Below, piece by piece: positions 42,417 through 50,932 of a stretch of DNA of 64,000 nt. Position 1 is the first letter of the stretch. Each line of letters starts with the position of its first letter. The notes under the pieces were generated by a model. That model worked only from the letters and a program-made list of their open reading frames with translations, did no database searches and was not told the DNA's origin. Position numbers and translations under genes: made by a program. Source of the stretch: Sphingosinithalassobacter sp. CS137 (GTDB taxonomy: Bacteria > Pseudomonadota > Alphaproteobacteria > Sphingomonadales > Sphingomonadaceae); the NCBI RefSeq assembly GCF_014334115.1, contig NZ_CP060494.1, positions 806,001 through 870,000 of the forward strand, read 5' to 3'.

Positions 42417-44753
42417 TCATCGCGGCAGCTCGACGATCAGCAGGGTGCCCTCGCCGGGTTCGGACACAAGCTCGATCGTCCCGCCATGAGCTTCGACGAA
42501 CCGCTTCGCGAGCGGCAGGCCGAGGCCGAGCGCACGCTCGCCGCTGCGCGAAGTGCCGGGCTGGGCGAAACGATCGAATGCCTTGGCGACCGCCTCCGGC
42601 GGCATCCCGGGTCCGTCGTCGGACACGATAACACGCGCCGCCTTCTCGCCGCCGTCGACATGGAGCAGCACCCGCCCCTTTTCGGGCGTGCCGGCGATGG
42701 CATGGCGCAGCAGATGCTCGACGACTTGCCGCAGCCGCCGCGCATCGCCGGTGACGACTCCGGCCGAACCCTGCACCTCGACTGCCAGATCAAGCTGCTT
42801 CGCCTTGGCGAGCGGGGCGATTGCCTCGGCCGCGGCGTGGGCGGTGAGTTCGAGATCGACCGGGCCCCGTTCGAGCGGGGCGCCTTCGTTCTGCGTCAGG
42901 TCGAGCACATCGTCGATCAACGCGCCGAGCCGCTCGACCGATACGAGGATCGCCTCGGCATATTCGCCGCCGCTTTCGCTCAGCGCGCCGGCATAGCCGC
43001 CGTGCAGCATCTCGGCGAAGCCCTTGATCGAAGTGAGCGGGGTGCGCAGCTCGTAGCTCATATTGGCCACGAAGGCGGTCTTCACTCGATCCGCGGCTTC
43101 GAGCGCCTCGTTGCGATCGCGCAGCGCGCGCTCGATGCGGTGCCGGTCGGTCGTGTCCACCATGGTGAATAGCGCGTTGCCGTCCGGCAGCGGCACTGCC
43201 GAGACTTCGAAGTGGCGGCCGTCCTTCATCGCAATGCTGCCGCCACGCTGCTGACGGTCCTTGGCGGCGGAGCGGATGAGATCGCCGATCATCTCGGCGC
43301 TGCCCGGCCGCACCAGGCGCGGTGCGGCGTCGCGCACCAGCGTCGGGATCTGGGGATGGCCGTCGAGGAACTCCTCTTCGAATCCCCAGACGGTGCGGAA
43401 CTTGCGGTTCCAGAGCTGCAACCGACCCTTCGCGAACACCGCGACTGCCTCCGTGAGGCTTTCCAGCGTGGCGGTGCGCACCTGCTGCATTTCGCCATGT
43501 TCGCGCTGCAACTCGAACTGCTGCGTGCGATCCTCGAAAATCAGCAGCAGCCCGCCCTCGGGCAGCGGCTGGGCGACGACGCGCAGATGCGTGCCGGAGA
43601 TCGACCAGGTTTCCTCGACCGGATCGGCGCTGGTGAACCATTCGCGCCGCTCGGCCTTCCACGCCGGGAAGTCGCGGACGTCGGGCAGGCGATTGGTTTC
43701 GCGCATCCGCTCGAGCACGCGATCGAATTCGGGCCGGTCGGCGAGCCATTCGGGCTTCATCGCGAACATGCGGCGGAACGGCTGGTTGCAGAAGGCGAGC
43801 GTCCGATCGGGCGCGAACTGCGCGACACCCGCCGAAAGCCGGTCGAGCATGGCGCGCTGGGCCTCGGCGAAACGGCGCATGCCGCCGCGCGCCTGCTCGA
43901 GCTCCTCGATATCGACCGCATAGCCGGCGACGCCGCCCGTCGGCAGCGGAATATCGTGCAGGCGCAGCATCCGGCGCGCGCCGTCGATCGTCGCCGGCAT
44001 CGCGGCGGTCTGCGGCTCGCGCGTGTCGCGCGCGATCGCGGCGTTGGCGAGCGGACCGCCCAGCCCCGCGCCTTCGACGAGTTCAAGCCCCCGTTCGACC
44101 ACATCCTCCGAATCGCGGCCTTCCACGGCGCGGACATAGGCCGTGTTGACCATCAACAGCCGCAGGTCCGATCCGCGGTACCACATCGGGATCGGCGCCG
44201 CCTCGATCAGCGCAGTCAGCGCGTCAAAGGCCGTCCGCAGCCGGCTCGCCTCGCGCTGCAGCCGCGTGATCTCGTTGCGGCTCTCGGTCGCGTCGAGAAA
44301 CCAGAGCACGACCCCGCCAGGCGCGCGCACGGCATCGGGCGCACGCATGCCGACCACCACCAGCGCCCGATCCGAACCCTGCGCGGTGACCGTCAGGTGA
44401 AAGGGCCGCGCCGCCTTCTGCGCGGCCGCCACTTCGCGCGCGAGCGCCTCGGCCTGCTCGGCGGGAAGCCCGCTGTCGCCGACCGTGAGTTCGCTCAGGT
44501 CGCGCGGCAGATGCGCCAACCCCAGCCAGTCCGCCAGCCTGCGCGACAGCTCGAGCCGGCCATCGGCACGCACGATCATCGCCTGTGCGGGCGATCCGGC
44601 GACCAGCGCCTCCAGCCGCGTTGCGCGATCGAGCTGATCGCGCGCCTCGCCGCGCGCGCGCAGCCCGGCGTATAGCGCCCAGGTCGCGACGACCACGAGC
44701 AGCGCCAGCACTGCGCCGGCAAGCGCCGCCGCACTCTGCGTGACTTCGATCAA
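42417..44753 (-). CDS. divL: DivL-type sensor kinase homologue with Tyr in the H-box
   Basis: A 778-residue membrane-anchored PAS/kinase protein. Residues about 10-30 form one transmembrane helix; several PAS-like segments fill 45-540. The H-box is FVANMSYELRTPLTSIKGF, with Tyr567 where His would be, exactly the change known in Caulobacter DivL, which controls CckA by protein contacts instead of phosphotransfer. The ATPase domain keeps SDDGPGM and GLGLPLAKRF but its N-box (EHLLRHAIAG) lacks the usual Asn. The neighbours tsaE, amgK and murU match the Caulobacter divL locus, which supports the name. Likely role: cell-cycle control through the CckA-CtrA pathway. Confidence 0.9.
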   Translation of the reverse strand: MIEVTQSAAALAGAVLALLVVVATWALYAGLRARGEARDQLDRATRLEALVAGSPAQAMIVRADGRLELSRRLADWLGLAHLPRDLSELTVGDSGLPAEQAEALAREVAAAQKAARPFHLTVTAQGSDRALVVVGMRAPDAVRAPGGVVLWFLDATESRNEITRLQREASRLRTAFDALTALIEAAPIPMWYRGSDLRLLMVNTAYVRAVEGRDSEDVVERGLELVEGAGLGGPLANAAIARDTREPQTAAMPATIDGARRMLRLHDIPLPTGGVAGYAVDIEELEQARGGMRRFAEAQRAMLDRLSAGVAQFAPDRTLAFCNQPFRRMFAMKPEWLADRPEFDRVLERMRETNRLPDVRDFPAWKAERREWFTSADPVEETWSISGTHLRVVAQPLPEGGLLLIFEDRTQQFELQREHGEMQQVRTATLESLTEAVAVFAKGRLQLWNRKFRTVWGFEEEFLDGHPQIPTLVRDAAPRLVRPGSAEMIGDLIRSAAKDRQQRGGSIAMKDGRHFEVSAVPLPDGNALFTMVDTTDRHRIERALRDRNEALEAADRVKTAFVANMSYELRTPLTSIKGFAEMLHGGYAGALSESGGEYAEAILVSVERLGALIDDVLDLTQNEGAPLERGPVDLELTAHAAAEAIAPLAKAKQLDLAVEVQGSAGVVTGDARRLRQVVEHLLRHAIAGTPEKGRVLLHVDGGEKAARVIVSDDGPGMPPEAVAKAFDRFAQPGTSRSGERALGLGLPLAKRFVEAHGGTIELVSEPGEGTLLIVELPR

Positions 44754-44836
44754 GACGCGCCGCTCCGGCCCTTCATGTGCGGACCCTTAGGCCATCTTTG
44801 GCGCGGACGGGAAGCGGGTACGGCGCCGCAAACGCG

Positions 44837-44870
44837 AAGGGGCGCGCCTGCCATCGCAAGCGCGCCCCTT
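44837..44870 (-). terminator. Hairpin downstream of ahcY
   Basis: Perfect 11-bp stem AAGGGGCGCGC / GCGCGCCCCTT (44837-44847 and 44860-44870) with a 12-base loop in the gap between the ahcY stop and divL. The T-run is better on the plus strand, but the position fits the end of ahcY transcription. Confidence 0.65.
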
Positions 44871-44889
44871 TTCGGCCGGTTTTCCGGAC

Positions 44890-46299
44890 TTAGTAGCGAT
44901 AGTGATCCGGCTTGTACGGCCCTTCGACCGGGACGCCGATATACGCCGCCTGCTTCTCGGAAAGCGTGGTGAGCTTCACGCCGAGCTTCTCGAGGTGCAG
45001 CGCCGCCACCTTCTCGTCGAGGTGCTTGGGCAGCACATAGACGTCGTTCTTGTACTGGTCGGTGTTCTGCCACAGCTCGATCTGCGCCAGCACCTGGTTG
45101 GTGAAGCTCGACGACATCACGAAGCTGGGATGGCCGGTGGCGCAGCCCAGGTTCACCAGCCGGCCCTTGGCGAGAACGATGATCTTGTTGCCCTCGGGGA
45201 ACTCGACTTCGTCGACCTGCGGCTTGATCTCGGTCCACTTGTAGTTGCTGAGGCCCGAAATCTGGATCTCGCTGTCGAAGTGGCCGATGTTGCAGACGAT
45301 CGCCATGTTCTTCATCGCCTTCATGTGATCGGCGGTGATCACGTCGGCGTTGCCGGTGGCGGTGACGAAGATGTCGGCGCGCTTCACCGCGTCTTCCATC
45401 GTCACGACCTCATAGCCTTCCATCGCCGCCTGCAGCGCGCAGATCGGATCGATCTCGGTCACGAGCACACGGGCACCGCCGTTGCGCAGCGAATCCGCCG
45501 AACCCTTGCCGACGTCGCCGAAGCCCGCGACGCACGCCACCTTGCCGGCGAGCATCACGTCGGTGGCGCGGCGGATCGCGTCGACCAGCGATTCCTTGCA
45601 GCCGTAGAGGTTATCGAACTTCGACTTGGTGACGCTGTCGTTGACGTTGATCGCCGGGAAGGGAAGCTTGCCAGCCTTCGACAGGTGATAGAGGCGGTGG
45701 ACACCGGTGGTCGTCTCTTCGCTGACGCCCTTGATGTTCTTCACCGTCTCGGTGAGGTAGCCGGGACGCGCCTTGAGGAACGCCTTGAGCGCCCGCTGCA
45801 TCTCGACTTCTTCCTCATTCTCGGGCTCGGGCAGCGCCTCGCCCGCTTCGACGCGCGCGCCCCACAGCGCGAACATCGTGGCATCGCCGCCGTCGTCGAG
45901 GATCATGTTGCAGGTTTCGTCGCCCCAATCGAAGATGCGGCCGACATAGTCCCAATAGTCGGCGATGCTCTCGCCCTTCACCGCGAACACCGGCACGCCG
46001 GTCTCGGCGATGGCGGCGGCGGCATGATCCTGCGTCGAGAAGATATTGCAGGTCGCCCAGCGGACCTGCGCACCGAGGGCGGTCAGCGTCTCGATCAGCA
46101 CCGCGGTCTGAATCGTCATGTGGAGCGAGCCGACGATGCGCGCGCCCTTGAGCGGCTGCGACGCGCCGAACTCCTCGCGCAGCGCCATCAGACCGGGCAT
46201 TTCGGTCTCGGCGATGTCGATCTCCTTGCGGCCCCAGGGCGCAAGCGAAATGTCCTTGATGACGGAATCCTTGGCGGGCGTCTCGGCGAGGGTAGCCAC
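44890..46299 (-). CDS. ahcY: Adenosylhomocysteinase
   Basis: Splits S-adenosylhomocysteine into adenosine and homocysteine, removing the by-product of methyl transfer. The 469-residue protein has [46 protein letters not shown], the NAD-binding [13 protein letters not shown], and the end KPDHYRY. GTG at 46299 follows AGGAGA and gives the expected MATLAE start. About 80-120 bases upstream lie two perfect palindromes (46380-46414), the probable operator. Single-gene unit, with a hairpin after its stop. Confidence 0.97.
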   Translation of the reverse strand: MATLAETPAKDSVIKDISLAPWGRKEIDIAETEMPGLMALREEFGASQPLKGARIVGSLHMTIQTAVLIETLTALGAQVRWATCNIFSTQDHAAAAIAETGVPVFAVKGESIADYWDYVGRIFDWGDETCNMILDDGGDATMFALWGARVEAGEALPEPENEEEVEMQRALKAFLKARPGYLTETVKNIKGVSEETTTGVHRLYHLSKAGKLPFPAINVNDSVTKSKFDNLYGCKESLVDAIRRATDVMLAGKVACVAGFGDVGKGSADSLRNGGARVLVTEIDPICALQAAMEGYEVVTMEDAVKRADIFVTATGNADVITADHMKAMKNMAIVCNIGHFDSEIQISGLSNYKWTEIKPQVDEVEFPEGNKIIVLAKGRLVNLGCATGHPSFVMSSSFTNQVLAQIELWQNTDQYKNDVYVLPKHLDEKVAALHLEKLGVKLTTLSEKQAAYIGVPVEGPYKPDHYRY

Positions 46300-46379
46300 T
46301 CAAACTTCTCCTGACGGCATGTAAAAGGCTGCCGGGCGCGCGGCCCAGCGGTTCACCGAGCATCTAATGGCTGGCGGCG

Positions 46380-46414
46380 CGATTTGCAAATCGAATATAA
46401 AGATATCTTTATAT
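46380..46414. promoter_or_regulatory. Two adjacent palindromes upstream of ahcY, probable repressor operator
   Basis: CGATTTGCAAATCG (46380-46393) and ATATAAAGATATCTTTATAT (46395-46414) are both perfect inverted repeats, separated by one base, in an AT-rich island within a GC-rich genome. The second closely resembles, as I remember it, the motif reported for SahR, an ArsR-family repressor that senses S-adenosylhomocysteine and controls ahcY and methionine genes in Proteobacteria. The site is about 80 to 115 bases upstream of the GTG. No SahR gene is in the window, so the regulator identity is inference. Confidence 0.65.
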
Positions 46415-46444
46415 CTGATCGGGAAGAAGGCAGCGCCCCTTTTT

Positions 46445-47005
46445 TCAGGCAGTGCCGGTATTAGTCGTCAGCAGGCGCGGGTCGATGCCGGCCGCGGCAT
46501 AACCCTTTGCCCAGCGCTCGGCAGCGGGCACTTCGTAGAGCAGCGACGTCTCCGCATCCGTGTTGAACCAGCCATGGCGGGTCAGTTCCTCGTCGAGCTG
46601 CCCTTCCGTCCACCCTGCATAGCCGAGCGCCACCAGCCATTGCGACGGCCCCGCGCCTTCGGCGATTGCACGCAGGACGTCGATGGTTCCCGAGAGTGCC
46701 CAGCGGCCGCCCACGTCGATCGTGTCCTGCCCGCCCCAGTCGGTGGAATGGAGGACGAAGCCGCGCCGCGGTTCGACGGGCCCGCCGAAATGGACGGGCG
46801 CGTCGGGCGCCGCGCCGGGATCGATCTCAAACTGCTCGAGAAGGTCGTGCAGGCCCAGCCCCTCGATCGTCTCGCCGATACCGATGCCGAGCGCGCCATC
46901 CGAGTCATGCGCGCAGACCGCGATCACGGCGCGCTCGAACCGAGAATCGCCGATCCCGGGCATCGCGAGCAGGAACTGGCCGGTCAGAAAGCGGGATATC
47001 TCCAT
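46445..47005 (-). CDS. YqgE/AlgH family protein (DUF179)
   Basis: A 186-residue YqgE-type protein: FLTGQFLLAMPGIGDSRFER at the start, then VHFGGPVEPRRGFVLHS and a central LVALGYAGWTEGQLDEEL. The family is widespread in Proteobacteria; proposed roles in transcription control or envelope biology are not settled. No signal peptide. ATG at 47005. It lies upstream of the ahcY operator on the same strand and is divergent from the peroxiredoxin gene. Confidence 0.88.
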   Translation of the reverse strand: MEISRFLTGQFLLAMPGIGDSRFERAVIAVCAHDSDGALGIGIGETIEGLGLHDLLEQFEIDPGAAPDAPVHFGGPVEPRRGFVLHSTDWGGQDTIDVGGRWALSGTIDVLRAIAEGAGPSQWLVALGYAGWTEGQLDEELTRHGWFNTDAETSLLYEVPAAERWAKGYAAAGIDPRLLTTNTGTA

Positions 47006-47111
47006 GCAGACAGAACCATAGAGGTGCTGATCCGGCTCCGCCAGCGCTTGAAAAAGTGCCGCATACTGTCATGGGAGGCGGGAACCCACCTTCGCCATGA
47101 GGAGACAGGAT

Positions 47112-47591
47112 ATGACGATCGCCACCGGAGACCGCCTCCCCCAGACCACGCTCGTCAAGGTCACCGAAGCTGGCCCCGAGCAGGTATCGGTCGAAGAGTA
47201 TTTCGGCGGCCGCAGAGTGGCGCTGTTTGCCGTCCCTGGCGCCTTCACGCCGACGTGTTCCGCGCGGCACCTGCCGAGCTTCGTCGAAAAGGCCGACGCG
47301 CTGAAGGCGAAGGAAATCGACGAGATCGCGTGCACTTCGGTCAACGACGCCTTTGTCATGCAGGCGTGGGCCAAGGCCAATGAAGCCGGAGCCATCACCA
47401 TGCTCGCCGACGGCAACGGCAACTTCGCCGAGGCAGTCGGCCTCACGATGGATGGCTCGGGCTTCGGCCTCGGCAAGCGGAGCCAGCGCTATGCGATGAT
47501 CGTGAACGACGGCGTGGTCGAGCAGCTCCATGTCGAGGCGCCCGGCGAGTATCGGGTGAGTTCGGCCGACTATCTGCTCGAGCAGCTCTGA
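47112..47591 (+). CDS. Peroxiredoxin, Prx5 type
   Basis: A 159-residue thiol peroxidase that reduces hydrogen peroxide and organic peroxides. The active-site segment PGAFTPTCSARHLPSF gives peroxidatic Cys49. CTSVNDAFVMQAWA and the C-terminal SQRYAMIVNDGVV are typical of the Prx5 (AhpE-like redoxin) group. No signal peptide. The only other Cys (in ACTSVND) aligns with the common second Cys of this group. ATG at 47112 follows GGAGACAGGA; divergent from yqgE. Confidence 0.9.
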   Translation: MTIATGDRLPQTTLVKVTEAGPEQVSVEEYFGGRRVALFAVPGAFTPTCSARHLPSFVEKADALKAKEIDEIACTSVNDAFVMQAWAKANEAGAITMLADGNGNFAEAVGLTMDGSGFGLGKRSQRYAMIVNDGVVEQLHVEAPGEYRVSSADYLLEQL

Positions 47592-47709
47592 GCTGCGGAA
47601 GCACCGAACGACACGGACCGGCAGTGAAGCACGACTCCTCCGGCGGAACCGCCGGACGGGGTCGTAGTTGATCCTTTTCAGGAATCAGCATCATTGCAGG
47701 GAGCTGTCG

Positions 47710-48030
47710 ATGACCAAAGCCACCACGCCACCCGAGCCAGCACCGGCAACCAAGACGCCGGCCAGGAAGAAAACCGGCGAGCGCGCCGGGGAACTGATGG
47801 AGTCGGCACGCGAGCGCACCGAGGACGCAGTCGACGCGACGGTGAAGGCGGTGAAGAAAAAGCCGGTCGCAGCGGCAGCGATCGCCACCGGCGCGGCCGC
47901 TGCCGTGGCCGGAGCGGTCTATGGCGCCACGAAGCTGCGCAAAAAGGGCGACGAGAGCGCTGCGGCGGCGCCCAAGAAGCGCGCGACGGCATCGAGCAAG
48001 ACCGCAGCATCGAGCAAAACGGCCAAGTGA
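47710..48030 (+). CDS. Small basic, Ala/Lys-rich protein with one hydrophobic segment
   Basis: A 106-residue protein with a Pro/Thr/Lys-rich start, an acidic/basic amphipathic middle (RAGELMESARERTEDAVDA), one Ala-Val-rich hydrophobic segment (about 57-75) and a Lys/Ser/Ala-rich tail. The plan resembles small membrane-anchored DUF883-like or histone-H1-like proteins, but no family is certain. ATG at 47710 follows AGGGAG; a longer frame upstream has no ribosome site. Confidence 0.55.
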   Translation: MTKATTPPEPAPATKTPARKKTGERAGELMESARERTEDAVDATVKAVKKKPVAAAAIATGAAAAVAGAVYGATKLRKKGDESAAAAPKKRATASSKTAASSKTAK

Positions 48031-48102
48031 TGCCCGCAGCAGCCGTGGCGATACGCTACGCCACGGCTTGCCAGGCTTTCGGCGCAGCGGTAGCGGCAGC
48101 GC

Positions 48103-49542
48103 ATGACTGACGCCGCCGCCACCGTCGCCGAGCTCCAGCGGCTCTACCAGGCATCGGTCGATCGGCTTCGCGCCGCGCTCGACCGCTACATCGGGGAAGG
48201 AATTGCGCCCGATCCGCGAGCGCGGACCGATGGGTCGTTCGCCTATCCCGAGCTTCAGGTCCGCTATCGCGGTGCCGACAGCGTCGTCGCGCCCCCGTCG
48301 CGCTCGTTCGGCAGGCTGGTCGAACCCGGCGACTACCGGATCAGCGTCACGCGCCCCGATATGTTCGCCGATTATCTGGTCGAACAGCTCACGCTGCTCT
48401 CCGAAGACTATGACATCGAAGTCGAAGTCACCGCGGGCCGTCAGGAAATCCCGTTCGTCTATGTTCTCGATCGCGGCGAGGCGCTGAACCTGGACGCGGT
48501 TTCGGCGACCGATCTGGCACGGCACTTCCCCGCCACCGAACTGGCGCACATCGGCGACGAGATCGCCGATGGGCTATGGAACGACATGGGCGGCGCGCGG
48601 CCGCTCGCGCTGTTCGACGGCCTGCGCACCGATTTCTCGCTCGCGCGCCTGCGCCACTACACCGGCACGCCGCCGGAGCATGTCCAGCAATATATCCTGT
48701 TCACCAACTATCACCGTTATGTCGACGAGTTCGTGCGCTGGTCGTGCAGCCAGCTTGGCACCGACAGCGGCTATACCGCGGTTTCAGGACCGGGCGGGAT
48801 CGTCATCGAAGCGGGCGACAACCCCGAGAAACTGCTCGAGGATTCGGCGTGGCGCCGCCACCAGATGCCCGCCTGGCATCTGATGGCCCCGGGGCGGACC
48901 GGCATCACGCTGGTCAACATCGGCGTCGGACCGTCGAATGCGAAGACGATCTGCGATCATCTCGCCGTGCTACGGCCCGAAGCCTGGCTGATGATCGGCC
49001 ACTGCGGGGGCCTGCGCCCCAGCCAGCGGATCGGCGACTATGTGCTCGCCCACGCCTATCTGCGCGACGACCATGTGCTCGACGACGTGCTTCCGCCCGA
49101 AATCCCGGTTCCGGCGATCGCCGAAGTTCAGCTTGCGCTCGCCCGCGCCGCGGAGACCGTTTCGGGCCAGCCGACCGAGGAGCTGAAGCGGCGCCTGCGC
49201 ACCGGGACGATCGTGACAACCGACGATCGCAACTGGGAACTGCGGTTCAGCCGCTCGGCCCTGCGCTTCTCGCTGAGCCGCGCCGTCGGCATCGACATGG
49301 AGTCGGCAACGATCGCGGCCCAGGGCTTCCGCTTCCGCGTCCCCTATGGCACGCTGCTCTGCGTGTCGGACAAGCCGCTGCACGGCGAGATCAAGCTGCC
49401 GGGCCAGGCGAACCGCTTCTACGAGCGCGCGATCGGCGAGCATCTCAAGATCGGCGTCCAGACCGTGGAAGAGCTGCGCCGCGAAGGTCCCAAGCTTCAT
49501 TCGCGCAAGCTGCGCGCGTTCAACGAGCCCCCCTTCCGCTGA
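48103..49542 (+). CDS. amn: AMP nucleosidase
   Basis: Splits AMP into adenine and ribose-5-phosphate, controlling adenylate levels. The 479-residue protein has the long AMP-nucleosidase N-terminal domain (about 1-200, YRISVTRPDMFADYLVEQL) and a C-terminal purine-phosphorylase-like domain with VNIGVGPSNAKTICDHLA, WLMIGHCGGLRPSQRIGD, VGIDMESATIAAQGF and LLCVSDKPLHGEIK. Length is normal. ATG at 48103; the following SDR gene is on the same strand after about 100 bases. Confidence 0.95.
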   Translation: MTDAAATVAELQRLYQASVDRLRAALDRYIGEGIAPDPRARTDGSFAYPELQVRYRGADSVVAPPSRSFGRLVEPGDYRISVTRPDMFADYLVEQLTLLSEDYDIEVEVTAGRQEIPFVYVLDRGEALNLDAVSATDLARHFPATELAHIGDEIADGLWNDMGGARPLALFDGLRTDFSLARLRHYTGTPPEHVQQYILFTNYHRYVDEFVRWSCSQLGTDSGYTAVSGPGGIVIEAGDNPEKLLEDSAWRRHQMPAWHLMAPGRTGITLVNIGVGPSNAKTICDHLAVLRPEAWLMIGHCGGLRPSQRIGDYVLAHAYLRDDHVLDDVLPPEIPVPAIAEVQLALARAAETVSGQPTEELKRRLRTGTIVTTDDRNWELRFSRSALRFSLSRAVGIDMESATIAAQGFRFRVPYGTLLCVSDKPLHGEIKLPGQANRFYERAIGEHLKIGVQTVEELRREGPKLHSRKLRAFNEPPFR

Positions 49543-49645
49543 TCCGTTCCTAGCCTTCCGATCACGGGCGCCCTCGCCGCGACCGGAAACCTAGCCGGCG
49601 CCGTGCGTTGCCTTCACGAACCCGAAATTCGTGGAGAGAAGCCTC

Positions 49646-50863
49646 ATGACCCCGACGCTCAAGCCGCTCGACCAGCAGACAATCGTCATCACCGGCGCAT
49701 CCAGCGGGATCGGCCTCGCGACCGCTCGCCGCGCTGCGCGCGAAGGCGCCAATGTCGTGCTTGTCGCCCGCAACGAGGAAGCACTGCGCGAGGCGGTCGA
49801 TTCGATCACCGTGCGCGGCGGCAAGGCCGTCCATATCGCGATCGACATTGCTGAAACCGACGCGCCAGAGCGCATCGGGCGCCGCGCCGAGGAAGCGTTC
49901 GGGGGTTTCGATACCTGGGTGAACGATGCCGCCGTCGCGATGTACGCCAAGCTGATGGACACCACGCTCGACGAGCAGCGCCGGGTTTTCGACGTCGGCT
50001 ATTTCGGGCTGGTGAACGCCTCGCTGTACGCCGCGCGACGGCTCACCGAACGCGGCGGCGGCGCGCTCATCAACATCGGCTCGGTGCTGTCGGAGCGTTC
50101 GGTCCCGATCCAGGGCGCGTACAGTGCAATGAAGCACGCCGTGCTCGGCTTCACCGAGGCGCTGCGGATGGAACTTGAGATCGACAAGGCTCCCGTGTCG
50201 GTCACGCTCATCAAGCCCAACGGCATCAACACGCCCTATCCCGAACACGCCCGCAATAAACTCGACAAGCCCGACCGCATTCCGCCGATCGTCTATGATC
50301 CCGAGCTCGCGGCGAAAGCGATCTGCTTCGCCGCCGCGCATCGCAAGCGCGACCTCACCGTCGGCGGACAGGGCTATGTGCTCACCAAGATGGGCAATGC
50401 CATGCCGCGCACTATGGACCGAGTGATGGAGAAGTTCTTCGGCAAACCCGCCCAGACGATCGATACACTCCCCGAGCCGGGCGCCTCCGACAATCTCTAC
50501 GAGCCGCGCGCCGACGGCCGCGAGCGATCGAACCAGGACATCTATGTCCGCAAGCAGAGCCTCGCGCTCGAAGCGCAGATGCGCCCGTGGACGGCGGCGG
50601 CCCTGATCGGCGGCGTGGGTGCTGCGGTGACGCTGGCGACGCTGAAGCTCACGCGGTCGGGCCGCACCGACGGCGCGGAAGCGCATCAGGCGGACGGCAC
50701 CGATTCCTCGCGCTCGTTCGAAGCGGGGATTGCGGACGAAGGCACCATCCCAGACCAGATGCCGAAGGACACGCCGCGCGCGGAGCGCGAGACGCGCCCT
50801 GTCGGCAATTCCGCCTCGGCAACGGCTGGGATAGCCGACGAGAATTCGATTCCCGCCAGCTGA
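49646..50863 (+). CDS. Short-chain dehydrogenase with membrane segment and repeat-bearing tail
   Basis: A 405-residue protein. Residues 1 to about 265 are a classical SDR: TGASSGIGLATARRAA (NAD(P) binding), NDAAVAMY, INIGSVLSERS and the catalytic YSAMK. The remaining ~140 residues are unlike normal SDRs: a spacer, a hydrophobic segment (AALIGGVGAAVTLATLKL), then a polar tail that carries two copies of AGIADE-(G/N)-(T/S)-IP. The substrate is unknown. ATG at 49646 follows GGAGAGAAG. A hairpin lies after its stop, before the convergent M2 peptidase gene. Confidence 0.85.
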   Translation: MTPTLKPLDQQTIVITGASSGIGLATARRAAREGANVVLVARNEEALREAVDSITVRGGKAVHIAIDIAETDAPERIGRRAEEAFGGFDTWVNDAAVAMYAKLMDTTLDEQRRVFDVGYFGLVNASLYAARRLTERGGGALINIGSVLSERSVPIQGAYSAMKHAVLGFTEALRMELEIDKAPVSVTLIKPNGINTPYPEHARNKLDKPDRIPPIVYDPELAAKAICFAAAHRKRDLTVGGQGYVLTKMGNAMPRTMDRVMEKFFGKPAQTIDTLPEPGASDNLYEPRADGRERSNQDIYVRKQSLALEAQMRPWTAAALIGGVGAAVTLATLKLTRSGRTDGAEAHQADGTDSSRSFEAGIADEGTIPDQMPKDTPRAERETRPVGNSASATAGIADENSIPAS

Positions 50864-50894
50864 GCGCGGGAACGGTTCAACCGAGCGTCAGACA

Positions 50895-50920
50895 GCGGGG
50901 AGCGGAGCGCCGCTCCCCGC
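50895..50920. terminator. Bidirectional terminator between SDR and M2 peptidase genes
   Basis: Perfect 11-bp stem GCGGGGAGCGG / CCGCTCCCCGC with an AGCG loop, placed between convergent stops. Only a short T-run follows on the plus strand. Confidence 0.72.
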
Positions 50921-50932
50921 ATGCGTTTGGGC

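Noticed and set aside
46300..46379. A SAM or SAH riboswitch in the ahcY leader
   Set aside because: I looked for the conserved core of SAH and SAM-II classes; the leader shows some GC-rich pairing but not a convincing core. The palindromic operator upstream explains regulation better. A covariance-model search could settle it.
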